From assembly GCF_037126465.1 (NCBI RefSeq), contig NC_088201.1:3105001-3169000 (forward strand): DNA of 64,000 nt, written 5' to 3'. The first letter of the stretch is position 1, and each line of letters begins with the position of its first letter. Source of the stretch: Ornithodoros turicata (lineage: Eukaryota > Arthropoda > Arachnida > Ixodida > Argasidae). The position numbers and the translations under genes were made by a program. Below the pieces are notes generated by a model. The model was not told where the DNA came from. It was given only the letters and a program-made list of their open reading frames with translations, and ran no database searches. Positions 33,601 through 42,651 of this stretch are shown piece by piece.

Positions 33601-34031
33601 CAATAGGGCTGTACGATAATTCCCAGGAAAGTGGCCGTCTGTTCGAAGCAAGAGGAGGGGTTCTACGAACGAGAGAATGGCGGAGCAAGTTCGAGGACAT
33701 AGATAAGCATTGCCAGCTGTGTAAGAAAGGAATAGTAGAAAACACACGACATGTGATACTGGAGTGCGAGGTCCTTGGTGGAAAAAGAACATGCCCGCTA
33801 GAGGAAGCCCTCGGGTTTACTACGGCCAACGGAGAAAATACAGAGGTGGCAACAACCAAACGCCGATTGAAACAATGGTCGGTAGAAAACCGTCAGGAAC
33901 ATAGACAGAACCGGAGGAATACGGATGATGCAAAAGCAGACGATGCAACGGGACCCCTCATACCAGAGGAAAAGACGGATTCAACATCAACACCACAAGC
34001 GGGGATAGAGTTGAAAGGACACGCCTGCTAA
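30582..34031 (+). CDS. LINE ORF2 protein: APE endonuclease, reverse transcriptase, CCHC-like C-terminus
   Basis: 1149 codons, uninterrupted. N-terminus basic (RRRRARRK). Endonuclease: FLNIQGGR, IAETHLR, MGDFNAH (Asp182/Asn184) and GSDHNRI (Asp263/His264), the AP-endonuclease catalytic set. RT: SRGPDAVSPK, NNYRPIAVTS, GFRKERRLEDN, LAFLDIRKAYDS, LRQGCPISPILFN and LLYADDLVLIS (YADD at 731-734), then YLGIDI. C-terminal finger CQLCKKGIVENTRHVILEC from Cys1044. It nicks chromosomal DNA and primes cDNA synthesis there. The start lies inside ORF1 in another frame, so translation probably depends on reinitiation. All catalytic residues I can check are present. Confidence 0.92.
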   Translation: MQGRTPSQEVVEPATQNDSQTKANNKAKGGRHRRRRARRKITIAFLNIQGGRREQKWTEIQDMINTGAIDIYGIAETHLRNEEVPPLHGNMRWEACNRSDGERLGGGLGVITGNNMRWSRTKLQCKEHMWIQGSIGKSYVYLAVVYLWTGRNSQTQNDEILKCLDHDITELRNKGEILIMGDFNAHIEELDGQTDRQGIELKNFIDKHNLILGNLMGKCKGKYTWSARGRRSCIDYCLLSPQLARKVNEIHVDEEGLWSVGSDHNRISISFESRQRNPPQSKRTRIATEQEADIALKLENQDLTSITYQDWTALLATQGRTKEVESEPNSKRLKKWWDKEVKGSIKKRKEALSLHRKAVKDQETHLIETTWQEYRKYKQEAAELIQHKIRQVDLDFIRSLRTAGKKAPTKFWKYIKSLSRKNQTNGHDPQTGPCTEKELESLQDWMTQQMAGELQPMATETHTEATDGVTVAGIDMVTEQEVRRALRKLDASSSRGPDAVSPKVLKELGPKGREHLRKLFNEVITTCQVPIEWKKADITMIYKGKGSNTDFNNYRPIAVTSSIYRTFARIIGNRLEEQVEQRGIFGEMQNGFRKERRLEDNIFILTQLLDITKRQKRSLYLAFLDIRKAYDSVVHDILWNVLRNYSMDKDLIKIIQALYNGITASAKWKGRFTGSIEVKKGLRQGCPISPILFNLYIAELEERLKTMDMGIKLKYWENGTQQVLTIPGLLYADDLVLISEGKKELQEMLNQCGKFAEERGLQFNTQKSAILSWDEKDDGIELTVQGTAIPYQEMYTYLGIDIATTQTSLQDYEKKIRTKAQQAIGYLNRVAQWSFHYPLVVRELWKTVVVPTITYANGAVCIYSNTREFLERKQREIGRMALRGHRSVPNEIVMGDLGISTFEAREAYSKITYESRLIDMEEHRWPRIIYKITILMGMPTRWNLRTRKLEEKYNIPVMLIERSSPKLSDKEIRERIEEVETEAWRKRMEGKPALETYRKGKTTIANAIGLYDNSQESGRLFEARGGVLRTREWRSKFEDIDKHCQLCKKGIVENTRHVILECEVLGGKRTCPLEEALGFTTANGENTEVATTKRRLKQWSVENRQEHRQNRRNTDDAKADDATGPLIPEEKTDSTSTPQAGIELKGHAC

Positions 34032-34188
34032 ACAAAAGAAAGGACACGTCTACCACTGCAACTAATTAATGACAGAAGAGAAACGAAGCAAAGAATATCC
34101 GGCACGTCCGCACATTTAAAGCTGGACCCTCGTTCCAAAGAGGCCCACCAGGGGTGCCCCTACACTCCATCCATCCATCCACAACTTA

Positions 34189-34526
34189 GGCTGCGTTCCA
34201 ATACCCCGGTTAGTCGACTGCCTAGCGGTCTAACCGGAAGTGCCGCCATGTTAAGTCTCGTTCCAAGTCCGCTATTCAGTCGGCTACCGCCTAGTGCGCA
34301 TCGATGCAGTCTAGTTATACGCCTGACCATCTGACAGCCGGGATGGCTGACAGCGGGAAACGCTAGTACCTGCTGCGCTTGCACCGTACGCATTTCTTGC
34401 GTGAGCAACCAGATGGCGCCACAGGCGCCTCGGCTAGGCAAGCCTGTTCCAATAGTGACAAGCCAAGGGGTCTACTCAGCTGCCTAGTCAGGCGGCTTCG
34501 CGGGCGCGAGGTATTGGAACGCAGCC
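34189..34526. mobile_element. PIF/Harbinger-type MITE, 338 bp, TTA target
   Basis: Ends GGCTGCGTTCCAATACC... and ...GGTATTGGAACGCAGCC, flanked by TTA at 34186-34188 and 34527-34529. The 3-bp TTA duplication is characteristic of PIF/Harbinger. The surrounding sequence ACAAC-TTA-GTGCCAAGAG exists uninterrupted at about 38769-38782, an empty site. No coding capacity. Confidence 0.9.
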
Positions 34527-34680
34527 TTAGTGCCAAGAGCACACCCGGAAGTTCAGCGGCCGAAGCAAAGGTGATGTCAAACAGCCGTGCCGCTATTTCG
34601 ATGTTCGTCTCCGAGATAACAATCACTTATACCCTCATAGTGTACAAAAGAGGCCTTGTTTATAGAGTCAACAATACAAA
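34527..34680 (+). repeat. Repeat unit, copy 1 (pair with 38772-38975)
   Basis: TTAGTGCCAAGAGCACACC..., then GGAAGTTCAGCGGCCGAAGC..., and TAGAGTCAACAATACAAA at the end match 38772-38975 with scattered substitutions and a different middle segment. The repeat type is unknown. Confidence 0.65.
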
Positions 34681-34967
34681 AAAAAAAGAGGCCTTGTTTT
34701 CTTCCGCGACTTCCGGCCGTGAACGTTATTGTGAGCATCATTGTACACACCACTGCTCATACCACATACCATTTGTAGATATCTGTCACCTGTCACCTCC
34801 TCTCGCCTGTATATGAACATTTGGAAGTGAGCCTAGGCCACCCATGAATAAATTTTTCCCCCACACAAAAGAGGCTACCTCCATAGGTAGTTCTCTTGCT
34901 TGATGACAATACGCACTTCAATGCACATGCCAATCTTCTTTGATGCCAATACACTCTTTACACTTAA

Positions 34968-35090
34968 AAAAAGACTGCCCAGTTTGTGCTCGCTGTGGTG
35001 ACTTTGGGCACGAGAAATGTGATGCCTCGTGTAAGCGCTGTAGCGGGGATCATGCTGTACCCGAATGTTCCTTTTCTTTTTTTTAAGGAG
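34968..35090 (+). pseudogene. Tx1-like LINE ORF1 zinc-knuckle segment
   Basis: KKDCPVCARCGDFGHEKCDA, then CKRCSGDHAVPEC, homologous to the knuckles at 1-160. The frame ends in a TTTTCTTTTTTTTAA stretch at about 35085. It starts after a block with AGTTCTCTTGCTTGATGACA, so the N-terminus is lost. Confidence 0.65.
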
Positions 35091-35188
35091 TAGCAAGCTG
35101 GCATTTGCCTGGCTGACATCTCCTTTTGTGTGAATAAACATATACCCCCCCCCCCACCCTGAATGTTTGGCTACAACATGGGCATCCC

Positions 35189-35860
35189 GTGTTTCTGGTA
35201 GCGGTGTACTATCAACTGTTCCCGTTGGAGCGCCTCCCGTGCAAGGCGCTAGCGGACGAGAGTGCCACGGCTGTGGTGGTATGTTCAGCTGGAGTGCCCC
35301 GCGATACCGTTAGTGTGGCGGAAGAGCCTTTCGCGGTTAGTGCTGGCAGTGATAATGGTAGTGGAGACGCAGTTAGTGGTGACGGCACAGATACCGACGG
35401 CACCGTTGCAGGTGTCTCTGCTGTTAGCGCCGTTACCAGTCCTGCTTTTTTTTTCTGAAAAGGTTTTATTCACAGTGATTACTTAAGTGTCACACATGAA
35501 AATCAGTCCTGCTTGTGCTGTTAGTGTTGCAGCCGTAGTAGTCAGTGGCGGTGCTCTTGATGCAACAGATGCTTCTCCAGTTGAGCGCACGAATGCTGTC
35601 GTTGGTGGTGTTGTGGCAGGGTGTAACTGCCAGATTACCGAAGTTTTCGGTGACGAGGATGACAGTGTTGCGTCCTTAGACCCCGAGCGCTTGGTGACTG
35701 ATGAGGACCCTAAGATAGTGCACGTGGGTGATAGGGATTTTCCGGCCTCTGTCGCTAAGCGTATGCGTGTGTCCTCCGACGGCTCCGAAGGGCATGATGA
35801 CTCTCGAATGGACGACGAGTCCTATAGTCTTCAACTCGCTGCATTTCCTTTCCTTTTAAT
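35189..35860 (+). pseudogene. Tx1-like LINE ORF1 C-terminal region, split by a 56-bp insertion
   Basis: Low-complexity Val/Ala/Ser/Asp-rich region (AVSAGSDNGSGDAVSGDGTD) ending in a basic-acidic tail (AKRMRVSSDGSEGHDDSRMD). The insertion at 35448-35503 with its 11-bp duplication adds 67 nt and shifts the frame; without it the two halves are in one frame. No stop separates this tail from the following endonuclease, whereas the copy at 1.8 kb has a TAG there. Confidence 0.6.
35448..35503 (-). mobile_element. 56-bp Tx1 3'-end micro-insertion with 11-bp target duplication
   Basis: Poly-T followed by the reverse complement of the LINE 3' end found at 7126-7175 (AAAAGGTTTTATTCACAGTG...). CAGTCCTGCTT flanks it at 35437-35447 and 35504-35514. 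An extreme 5' truncation made by target-primed reverse transcription, minus orientation. Confidence 0.88.
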
Positions 35861-36325
35861 GCCTCTGTTCAGTCTTGCAACCTTAAACGTCCGGGGGTTT
35901 AGCAGGGAGGCCAAACAGGTGGAGGTTGTCGATTGGGCGAAGTTGGTGTGTGCGGACATTATCCTTCTTCAAGAGACTGGTTGCCTTTCCGGGCGTGCGA
36001 TCAAGTCCCTTGAAGATTCACATGGGCTCAGAGCTTTTTTCAGTCCTGGCTCGCCACACAGAGCAGGCGTGGGTATTCTAGTGTTCCCGTCATTCCGTGG
36101 TACCGTCCGGTGGTTCGACACAGACACCGAAGGTAGGGTTGTGGCGGTGGAGATAGAGTGCGGCAGTAGGTGCTTTTCGGATTGTCAATGTTTACGCCCC
36201 TACCCGTCGCAGTGAGCGCTCAGATTTCTGTCGCACAATTGACCCTTTTTTTCTATGGTAACCAAAATCTACTCTTTGCGGGCGACTTCAACTGCACGTT
36301 TGGCTACAACACGGCCATCCACTGA
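35861..36325 (+). pseudogene. Tx1-like LINE ORF2: endonuclease, truncated
   Basis: From ATG 35861: SLATLNVRGFSREAKQVEVV, then ILLQETGCLS (catalytic Glu region), then GVGILVFPSF, then DTEGRVVAVEI. A frameshift at about 36175 leads to VNVYAPTRR, then AGDFNCTFGYN at about 36280. The rest of the endonuclease and the front of the RT are deleted: at about 36330 the sequence jumps to the RT palm. Confidence 0.7.
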
Positions 36326-36357
36326 ATTAACAGTGGCCATGCCCCGGCTCTGCTGGC

Positions 36358-36793
36358 GTCCTTCGACCAGTCCAAGGCATTTGATCGTGTGCGACACGCA
36401 TACCTGTTCTGTCGGCTGAGGGCATATGGGATCGCCGTTGCTTGCGTAAGGTATGTGGAAACATTGTATAGGGGCGCTAGAGGTGTTGTCTCTGTCGCTG
36501 GCGGACTGTCGTCCCCCTTAGATTTAACTTGTGGGGTCCGTCAAGGATGTCCTCTCTCTCCCGCCTTGTACGCCATCGCTATCAACCCTCTACTCGAAAG
36601 ATTGTACTCGCTTCCTGTTACATTGCCACTGCCCAATGGATGCCGTCCACCTGTTTTTGCGTTCGCGGACGACGGCTCTTTGGTTGTTTCTCGCGAGTGT
36701 GCCCTGGGGCCTGTTTTGAAGACGTTTGAGGACTACAGAGCTGTTTCAGGGGCAAGACTGAATAGATCAAAAAGTGAAGTACTGTTTTTTTAA
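36358..36793 (+). pseudogene. Tx1-like LINE ORF2: reverse transcriptase palm
   Basis: SFDQSKAFDRVRHAYLF, then VRQGCPLSPALYAIAINPLL, then FAFADDGSLVVS (FADD active site at about 36666), then LNRSKSEVLFF. One open frame from 36389, with a stop at 36791-36793 inside a T-run, a likely slippage mutation. Confidence 0.75.
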
Positions 36794-37798
36794 CCTCCTG
36801 CCTTCCTGCGGGGCTCCTTTCCGTTTTCCAGCGAGGCCAGAAGTCAAAATTCTTGCTGTGACTTTTTATTGCACTGGCATATCTAGCGTAAATTGGCCAC
36901 GATGGAGTGTTTAATCGTTGCAGAGCTGTCCTGCGGCAGCTTAAGTTTGTTGATTTGCCCATCACTTTCCGGGCTCACCTACTAGTGGCCTACTACTACT
37001 ACAGTCGCTTGTGGTTCCTAGGAGTCGTTGCCACGCTACCACCACTAATCCGTACTGCCATCACTAGACACGCCTTCCGTTTTCTCTGGGGTGGTTCTGT
37101 GGAGTGGGTCGCAAGATCCCGCTTGCACCGTACACGTGACCAAGGCGGTTTAGCCCTGCCGGTGGTGCTCGACAAGTGTCTTGCACTTCAGTCGCGCGTT
37201 TACTTCGAGGCATTGCACACTCCCGAACACCCAGCTTGCGCATTAGTGCAGTACTCTCTGGGACGTGCTACCAGGTGGTTCGTTGAGAGCCCTAGGTTTC
37301 GACCTAGGTTCGAAGTCCTGCCTCATCAATACAGTGCCTGTGTTGATGTTGTAAGACGTTTGCGACTCCAACTTCGGGACGATGACATCCAGTTATGAGC
37401 TGTCAGCGATTTTTATACAGCTATCAGGGAGTTTGAGTCTGGTCCCCCAGTCCATTCGGTGCCGACGAAGCAGAGTAACCCAGGTATTTCAGCTGTCGAC
37501 TGTCGCCTGGGCTACCGTACAGTTCCTGGAACCGTTGCCTGTTCCGCGCGTTCAGCGTAAACAATTGGCTTTATTAATTACCGAGATAAACTTTCAAATT
37601 TGGATCCGTCGTTGCCGGCCGGCTGTCGGTGTCCCAGACTTCGGAGACGCAGCGATATTTCAGGCTGTGAGGGCAGGGCTTCGTAGCCACATTGTCCGTG
37701 AGGAAGCACTGTATGGTCTTGTGGAGTGCTCTCGCCGCTGGCTGACGTCTACTCGTCTTCTCCGCCACGTTCAGGGTGAGTGGCAAATCATGTTGTAG
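36794..37798 (+). pseudogene. Tx1-like LINE ORF2: C-terminal region
   Basis: Frame 36907-37398: LRQLKFVDLPITFRAHLLV, ITRHAFRFLWGGSVEWVARS and DQGGLALPVVLDKC. Frame 37382-37798 continues with VPRVQRKQLALLITEINFQI and LYGLVECSRRWLTSTRLLRH. The terminal Cys-finger seen at 6.36 and 11.9 kb is missing, so the C-terminus was deleted or diverged. Confidence 0.65.
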
Positions 37799-38771
37799 CC
37801 AGTTCGCTAGGACTGTACTGCACGCCGCGGTGACCCTCCCTCCCCCTGGATTATTCGCTTGGTATGGCCAGTACGAAAAGCAAACCCTCCTAGTGAGTCT
37901 TGTTATCTAGCTTCTATCATAATTACCGCAGAAATTGAATTTAAAATACGCCGCAAAAAGCGACCATGCGCAACGGTGGTGAAGAGCAGTACCAGACTGT
38001 GATCTGCCTGGAACATCGCGCTGACGCTATAAGGAGAACGCTCGCTCATTGGCCTAGAGAAATGTTGTCTGCTACTCCCCTGTCGTCTGCTACTCGGCTG
38101 TTCGGGGTTCTGAAAAAGTCTTTCTCCTGGCTCGGTAATGATTCGGCCGCCCCTTCAATCCCCAATTCTCTGGGAGAACTGGCAAAACTGGTTTACGGCG
38201 GCAAAGAGACAAGGCGTTGACCCCCACTGACCGGCCAACCAGAACGAGTTCTCCTTATAGCGTTATCGGTGACGTGCCATCATAGCTCCTCATCCTGATT
38301 ATAGCTTTATGTGAATTTTTTTTTCTGGTAAACAAATTGCACACATCAAAACCTTTCGCGCTATTCAGTATAATCACACACACACTTTCATCAGATGTCT
38401 TAATCTGATTTTTTTTTATGGCCCTCTGTACTCCTTTAATACAGACTTGTTGTTTTGTCGAATACATATAAAAACAGCATTTCTTGAGTCCAAGCACATA
38501 TAGTGAAACCTGCACCTGCGTGCAGCAGGGCCTCGTTTTGGGCCTCGTCGAAAGCTAGGTATGGAATATATAATGCCCTTCTATTGTGGTCCACTATATC
38601 CATTTTTACAAGTGAGTATATGGACACTACAGCTGTACATGTAGAAGCCATACCTCATTGTCTTTCACGATAACACTCATCGGGCGTGGTGCGGTAAATA
38701 TTATACACGTGCTATCCGAGCCCCGGGAAAAGTGTCCGCTGCTCCCGCTAGGGGGCTGCACGGGACACACA
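37799..38771. other. No gene recognised
   Basis: An 84-codon plus frame at 37966-38220 (MRNGGEEQYQTVICLEHRAD...) and an 86-codon minus frame at 38255-38515 have no recognised domain. Possibly decayed 3'UTR of the LINE. Confidence 0.3.
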
Positions 38772-38975
38772 ACTTAGTGCCAAGAGAACACCAGGAAGTT
38801 CAGCTGCCGAAGCAAAGGGGATGTGAGACAGCCGCACCGCTCTTTCGACGTTCGCCTCAAGGATAACAATCGTACGACACGTGACGCGTCCGCCACACGA
38901 CACGATCCGTGAAAATCTAGCCTCTAAAATCCTAGCGTCTCTGGCTCATCTCATAGAGTCAACAATACAAAGAAA
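38772..38975 (+). repeat. Repeat unit, copy 2, carrying the Harbinger empty site
   Basis: TTAGTGCCAAGAGAACACC..., then GGAAGTTCAGCTGCCGAAGC..., ending TAGAGTCAACAATACAAA. Preceded by ACACAAC. Matches 34527-34680 and shows the junction before the MITE insertion. Confidence 0.65.
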
Positions 38976-39396
38976 TCCTAGCACTATAGTTGATCCCATG
39001 CTCTTCGTTTTTAGGGCGAGGGCAGCGTACTATTTTTGAAAATCTGTATTCTGCCTGCGGTGCTGTTTAATAACTCAGGCCTGAACTGGCAGAGAACATT
39101 GCTTTGGTATATCCTTCTTGCCCGGAAGTCCAAGCACGTCAAACCTTTTCGTCAAGTGGCTGTAGAGCGCATGTTGGTGTAGTGTTCGTATAACCGAACA
39201 TATAATATCACATACACGGATGGCATCGAAGTAACGTAATACACACCGCCACGTATAGGCGCGTCGATCCAACACGATGTCTGTAAACAGACACGCTGGG
39301 AGAAAATGTAGAGGTATGAGAGAGTCGAAAATAAAGCATTGAAGTGTACGGACGGAAAGGAGCCTCTGTCGTTGTTCTGTTCAACATTGGGCACGA
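38976..39396. other. No gene recognised
   Basis: Only short minus frames without motifs. Confidence 0.3.
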
Positions 39397-39398
39397 TA

Positions 39399-39787
39399 CA
39401 CTGTAAACTGGAAAACACCCTTATGGGTGTAAATGGCTTGTCCTATAACTGACACCTCTTTTCACACCGTACATGGTCTGGAACACCCTTTTTAGAGGGT
39501 GTATTCCGTGTAAATCACCCCTGGAAAGGGCGCTTTTCTTTGAAAATGCCCTCTTTTGCACCTTTTAAACACCCTTTTAGGAGGGTGTAAGATCGTTAAA
39601 CACCCTCCTAAAAAGGTGTATAAAGGGTGCAAAAGACGGCATTTTCAAGAAAAAGCACCCTTTCAAAGGGCGTTTTACACGGGATACACCCTCTAAAAAG
39701 GGTGTTCCAGACCATACGGTGTAAAAAGAGGAGTCAATTATAGGACAAGCGATTTACACCCATAAGGGTGTTTTTCAGTTTACAGTG
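39399..39787. mobile_element. CACT-end foldback element A1, 389 bp, TA duplication
   Basis: Ends CACTGTAAACTG... and ...CAGTTTACAGTG, flanked by TA (39397-39398, 39788-39789). It is a nearly complete palindrome. The interior is made of ACACCC/GGGTGT motifs repeated about ten times as small nested hairpins (for example ACACCCTTATGGGTGT). Sister of 63105-63477. Confidence 0.88.
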
Positions 39788-39789
39788 TA

Positions 39790-41120
39790 CAGAATATCCT
39801 GTCAAGACACTACAGTTGGGATATCCGGTAATGCATGCGGCACTCTTGCTTCGGAATAAGACCACGTTTGTGTCTAGATAGCTCGAACGAAGGAAGAGTG
39901 GTGACGTCACATAATGGCTCGAAGCTGAGGGTGATGGCGATGGGGGCGCGTTGCCAACCGCACGTAATGACGGAATCATCTCTTCCATCCTAGGAGCTGA
40001 TACAGGTGGTTCCCGTGCTTCTAACATGGCTAAGCCGTTTGTCGTCGATTGTACTATCGCTTTTCGTCATCGTTCCTCAAACTTAACAAATGTATAGCCA
40101 GCACTAGAAAACGATCAGTTATTTCCACTAATGAAATGCAAATCAGAAATTTCAAATATTTTCTATATTGCCTTGACAAATGATTTAAAATGCATATTGG
40201 ATACGCAAAGACCCATCCTGTGTTAAACCTAATAGGAATAATAAACTTTATAAACAAAACAAACAAAAAAGCATCACCGGAAGTTAAAGTAACGGCTTTA
40301 CGTTTCATATCCGAATATGTTCCTGGATTCCCTACACTAACAACTCGATAGACAGTCATGCGAGTGTACATAATTGAGCAGCCCGATTTGTTTTCAATAC
40401 ACAGGCCTCAAGTTTCACAGGAATGGAACGTTTACTGAAACGTTTACTGAAATGCGACACACTGGCGATTCGGAGAAGTGCAGAATTGGGAATTCCTCTA
40501 TTACATCGTCCACAATATGACTGGTATAGATAAAAACCGTTGCCTTTTACCAGCCACCTACCTTTCTTACAAGGATCATGCTATACAAGAAATATTCCGT
40601 AACCGACTCGTTAAAATTCATTTTTCCTAAACAATCAAATGATTAGAACAAATACTGCTCCATCATATCAACAGAAAACAATGGACACTTCTTCAGGAGG
40701 CTCTTTGAAATGCCAAGTGCAAATGCCATTGAAATTATGTCGCAGTTTGTCTGAGTCCAGAGTTTAGATCTCTACCTGTAGTCATGCATGTGTTTTAGTT
40801 ATCTTTTTATTTTGACGTCGGTTCAACCGATTATAATGCCTGACGGTGAAGTAGGAAACCTAGTAAATAAGTAGTAAATAAATGCGTGGACGATGTAACG
40901 AACTGCATATGCCACGACTTCTTTAAAGGTGCACGTTTGCTCGCTTGTATACTCCGCGGGGGCTTCTCCGTGGTTTCTGTCTCTAGTTGAGTCGAGTTGA
41001 TAAGAAAATAAAAACAAAATGGAGAAATAGGGCACACTCATTAAGGGAGCCGGCTACTCCAGATCACTTAGAAAAACACAAATGGCTATCTACAATAAAA
41101 CCAATGCGTGACAAAGACTC
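39790..41120. other. No gene recognised
   Basis: AT-rich sequence without supported ORFs. A 12-bp tandem pair ACGTTTACTGAA occurs at about 40428-40452. Confidence 0.3.
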
Positions 41121-41130
41121 TCAGTCAGTC

Positions 41131-41210
41131 ACTCACACACACTGTCCACACACGCTGTCCACACACACTGTCCACACACACTGTCAATCACACTGTCAAT
41201 CACACTGTGT
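41131..41210. repeat. Minisatellite, CACACTGTCCACACA-type units
   Basis: About six imperfect units of 12-15 bp: ACACACTGTCCAC three times, then ACACTGTCAATC twice, then CACTGTGTCC. The unit changes part-way, suggesting two expansions. Confidence 0.75.
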
Positions 41211-41930
41211 CCACCAACGTGGAGTCTGCGCAAAATTGCACAAATGCCTGCATGGCTCGAAACTGATGATCGGGTGTCCAACCAAGGGCCCGCAGAACCT
41301 TAGCAACATCGAATGGTCTGCCATCCAGCCGAGCTAAGGAAGCCTGTAGAGATTGTCTGTGCTGCTGGTACCGTGGACAGGATAATTAAGAGACCATGTT
41401 TGTGGCAGATCCACTTTTATCGAATTGCTGTCTAAATAGAATTTTGTTCCCGACACAGCCGACTTGGCTAAGGCCGGGTTTACAGTGCAGTACAATGTTA
41501 ATCTTCTGATCCCGTTCGACCGTTCGACCGATTAATGTTAGAGCGTGAGTGACGTGCGTGCAAGTAAGGGGGGATTCAGCTCCGACGGAAGTTAATCGGC
41601 TCGGAAAATGGCACCATTGTCCGTTTTCTACTTCCGCCGGCGACGCCACGTCGGAAGCGTTCACCGACGTCCAATTGACGAGGGCATTAGGCTTGGCCTA
41701 AGTTACCCTGATGGCCTTTATTATTAGAGCTCACGATAGAAGGGAATATATGCAATCTCAAAGAGAAAGATAGAGGAACCCATAAAGCTAATGCGGGCGT
41801 GTCAGCAAAGCCGGAAGCCTCGCGATTAGGTCTGCTGTTCGCGTCTCAATGTAGTATAGGTGACCTTTTGCTCGTATTAGTGATAGGATCCAGCCATAAG
41901 ATTGGGAGGAGTCGACAACAAGTCGAGCCG
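41211..41930. other. No gene recognised
   Basis: Frame at 41386-41664 (minus) lacks motifs. Tandem GTTCGACCGTTCGACCG at about 41514. The 8 bp at 41931-41938 is the hAT target. Confidence 0.3.
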
Positions 41931-42053
41931 AATTTAGGCAGTGTTGTATACCCGTTACCGAAATCGCGAGTCCGATACTCGTTACTTGAGTAAAAAAAAT
42001 ATCGAAATCCCGATAACGATACTTCTTTCTTAATGTAACGCTCTTAAAGTATA

Positions 42054-42348
42054 CACTCTTAAAAAAAAAGAGTGTACTTTAACTCCTTTCCTCGCTACAT
42101 ATATAACACCCTTTTGGAGAGTACGATTACGCTCAAAAGGGTGTCTCCTCACTCCCTCGAGGGAGTAGCATAACACCTTCTCCCTGCTGGGGAGTAATAT
42201 TACTCTCCAGTAGGGAGAAAGGTGGTATGCTACTCCCTTGAGGGATTGGTGAGACACCCTTTTGAGCGTAATTGTACTCTCCAAAAGGGTGTTATATATG
42301 TGGCAAAAAAAAAAAGGAGTTAAAGTATACCCCCTTTTTTTAAGAGTG
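42054..42348. mobile_element. CACT-end foldback element B1, 295 bp, TA duplication
   Basis: Ends CACTCTTAAAAAAA... and ...TTTTTTTAAGAGTG, TA at 42052-42053 and 42349-42350. Near-perfect palindrome. The interior combines AACTCC, ACTCCC and ACACCCTTTT motifs in both orientations. Confidence 0.87.
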
Positions 42349-42472
42349 TACCGCGCTACCGTTACTAAAAAATATAGTAACGCGATACTTTGCCCGGGAT
42401 ACTTTTGTTGAACATACGAAGTTGACGCAACAGACATCTCGCATACATATACATGTACACCCTATTTGTATA

Positions 42473-42651
42473 CAGTGAACCCTCGTTAATATGACCCCCG
42501 ATAATCTGACATGCGGGCTTTACGACCATACTCCTGGGGAACAATGCAGTGAAACCTCTGCAAATCCCCCCCCCCCCCGTTAATATGACCATTCCGCGTT
42601 ATGACCAAAATTTTCGGGAACGACCATGGTCACAATAATGAGGGTTCACTG
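42473..42651. mobile_element. pogo/Tigger-like MITE P1, 179 bp, TA target
   Basis: Ends CAGTGAACCCTCGTTAATA... and ...AATGAGGGTTCACTG, flanked by TA. A very similar copy lies at 57459-57631; they differ by a C-run length and scattered substitutions. Confidence 0.87.

Larger units (their letters stand above)
29335..34180 (+). mobile_element. CR1/L2-type LINE with both ORFs open
   Basis: Two overlapping long ORFs plus a short 3' region ending in a (TCCA)n repeat at about 34166-34180. No frameshift or stop in 4.7 kb of coding sequence, unlike every other LINE in the window, so it is a recent and possibly active copy. The 5' end and target duplication are not established. Its 3' tail abuts ACAAC-TTA, the target of a Harbinger-type MITE. 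Confidence 0.88.

Noticed and set aside
33089..33859. 256-codon minus-strand ORF
   Set aside because: It is the antisense shadow of LINE ORF2, which has clear endonuclease and RT motifs on the plus strand.
41131..41210. CRISPR array
   Set aside because: Units are contiguous 12-15 bp tandem repeats without spacers, in a eukaryotic context.
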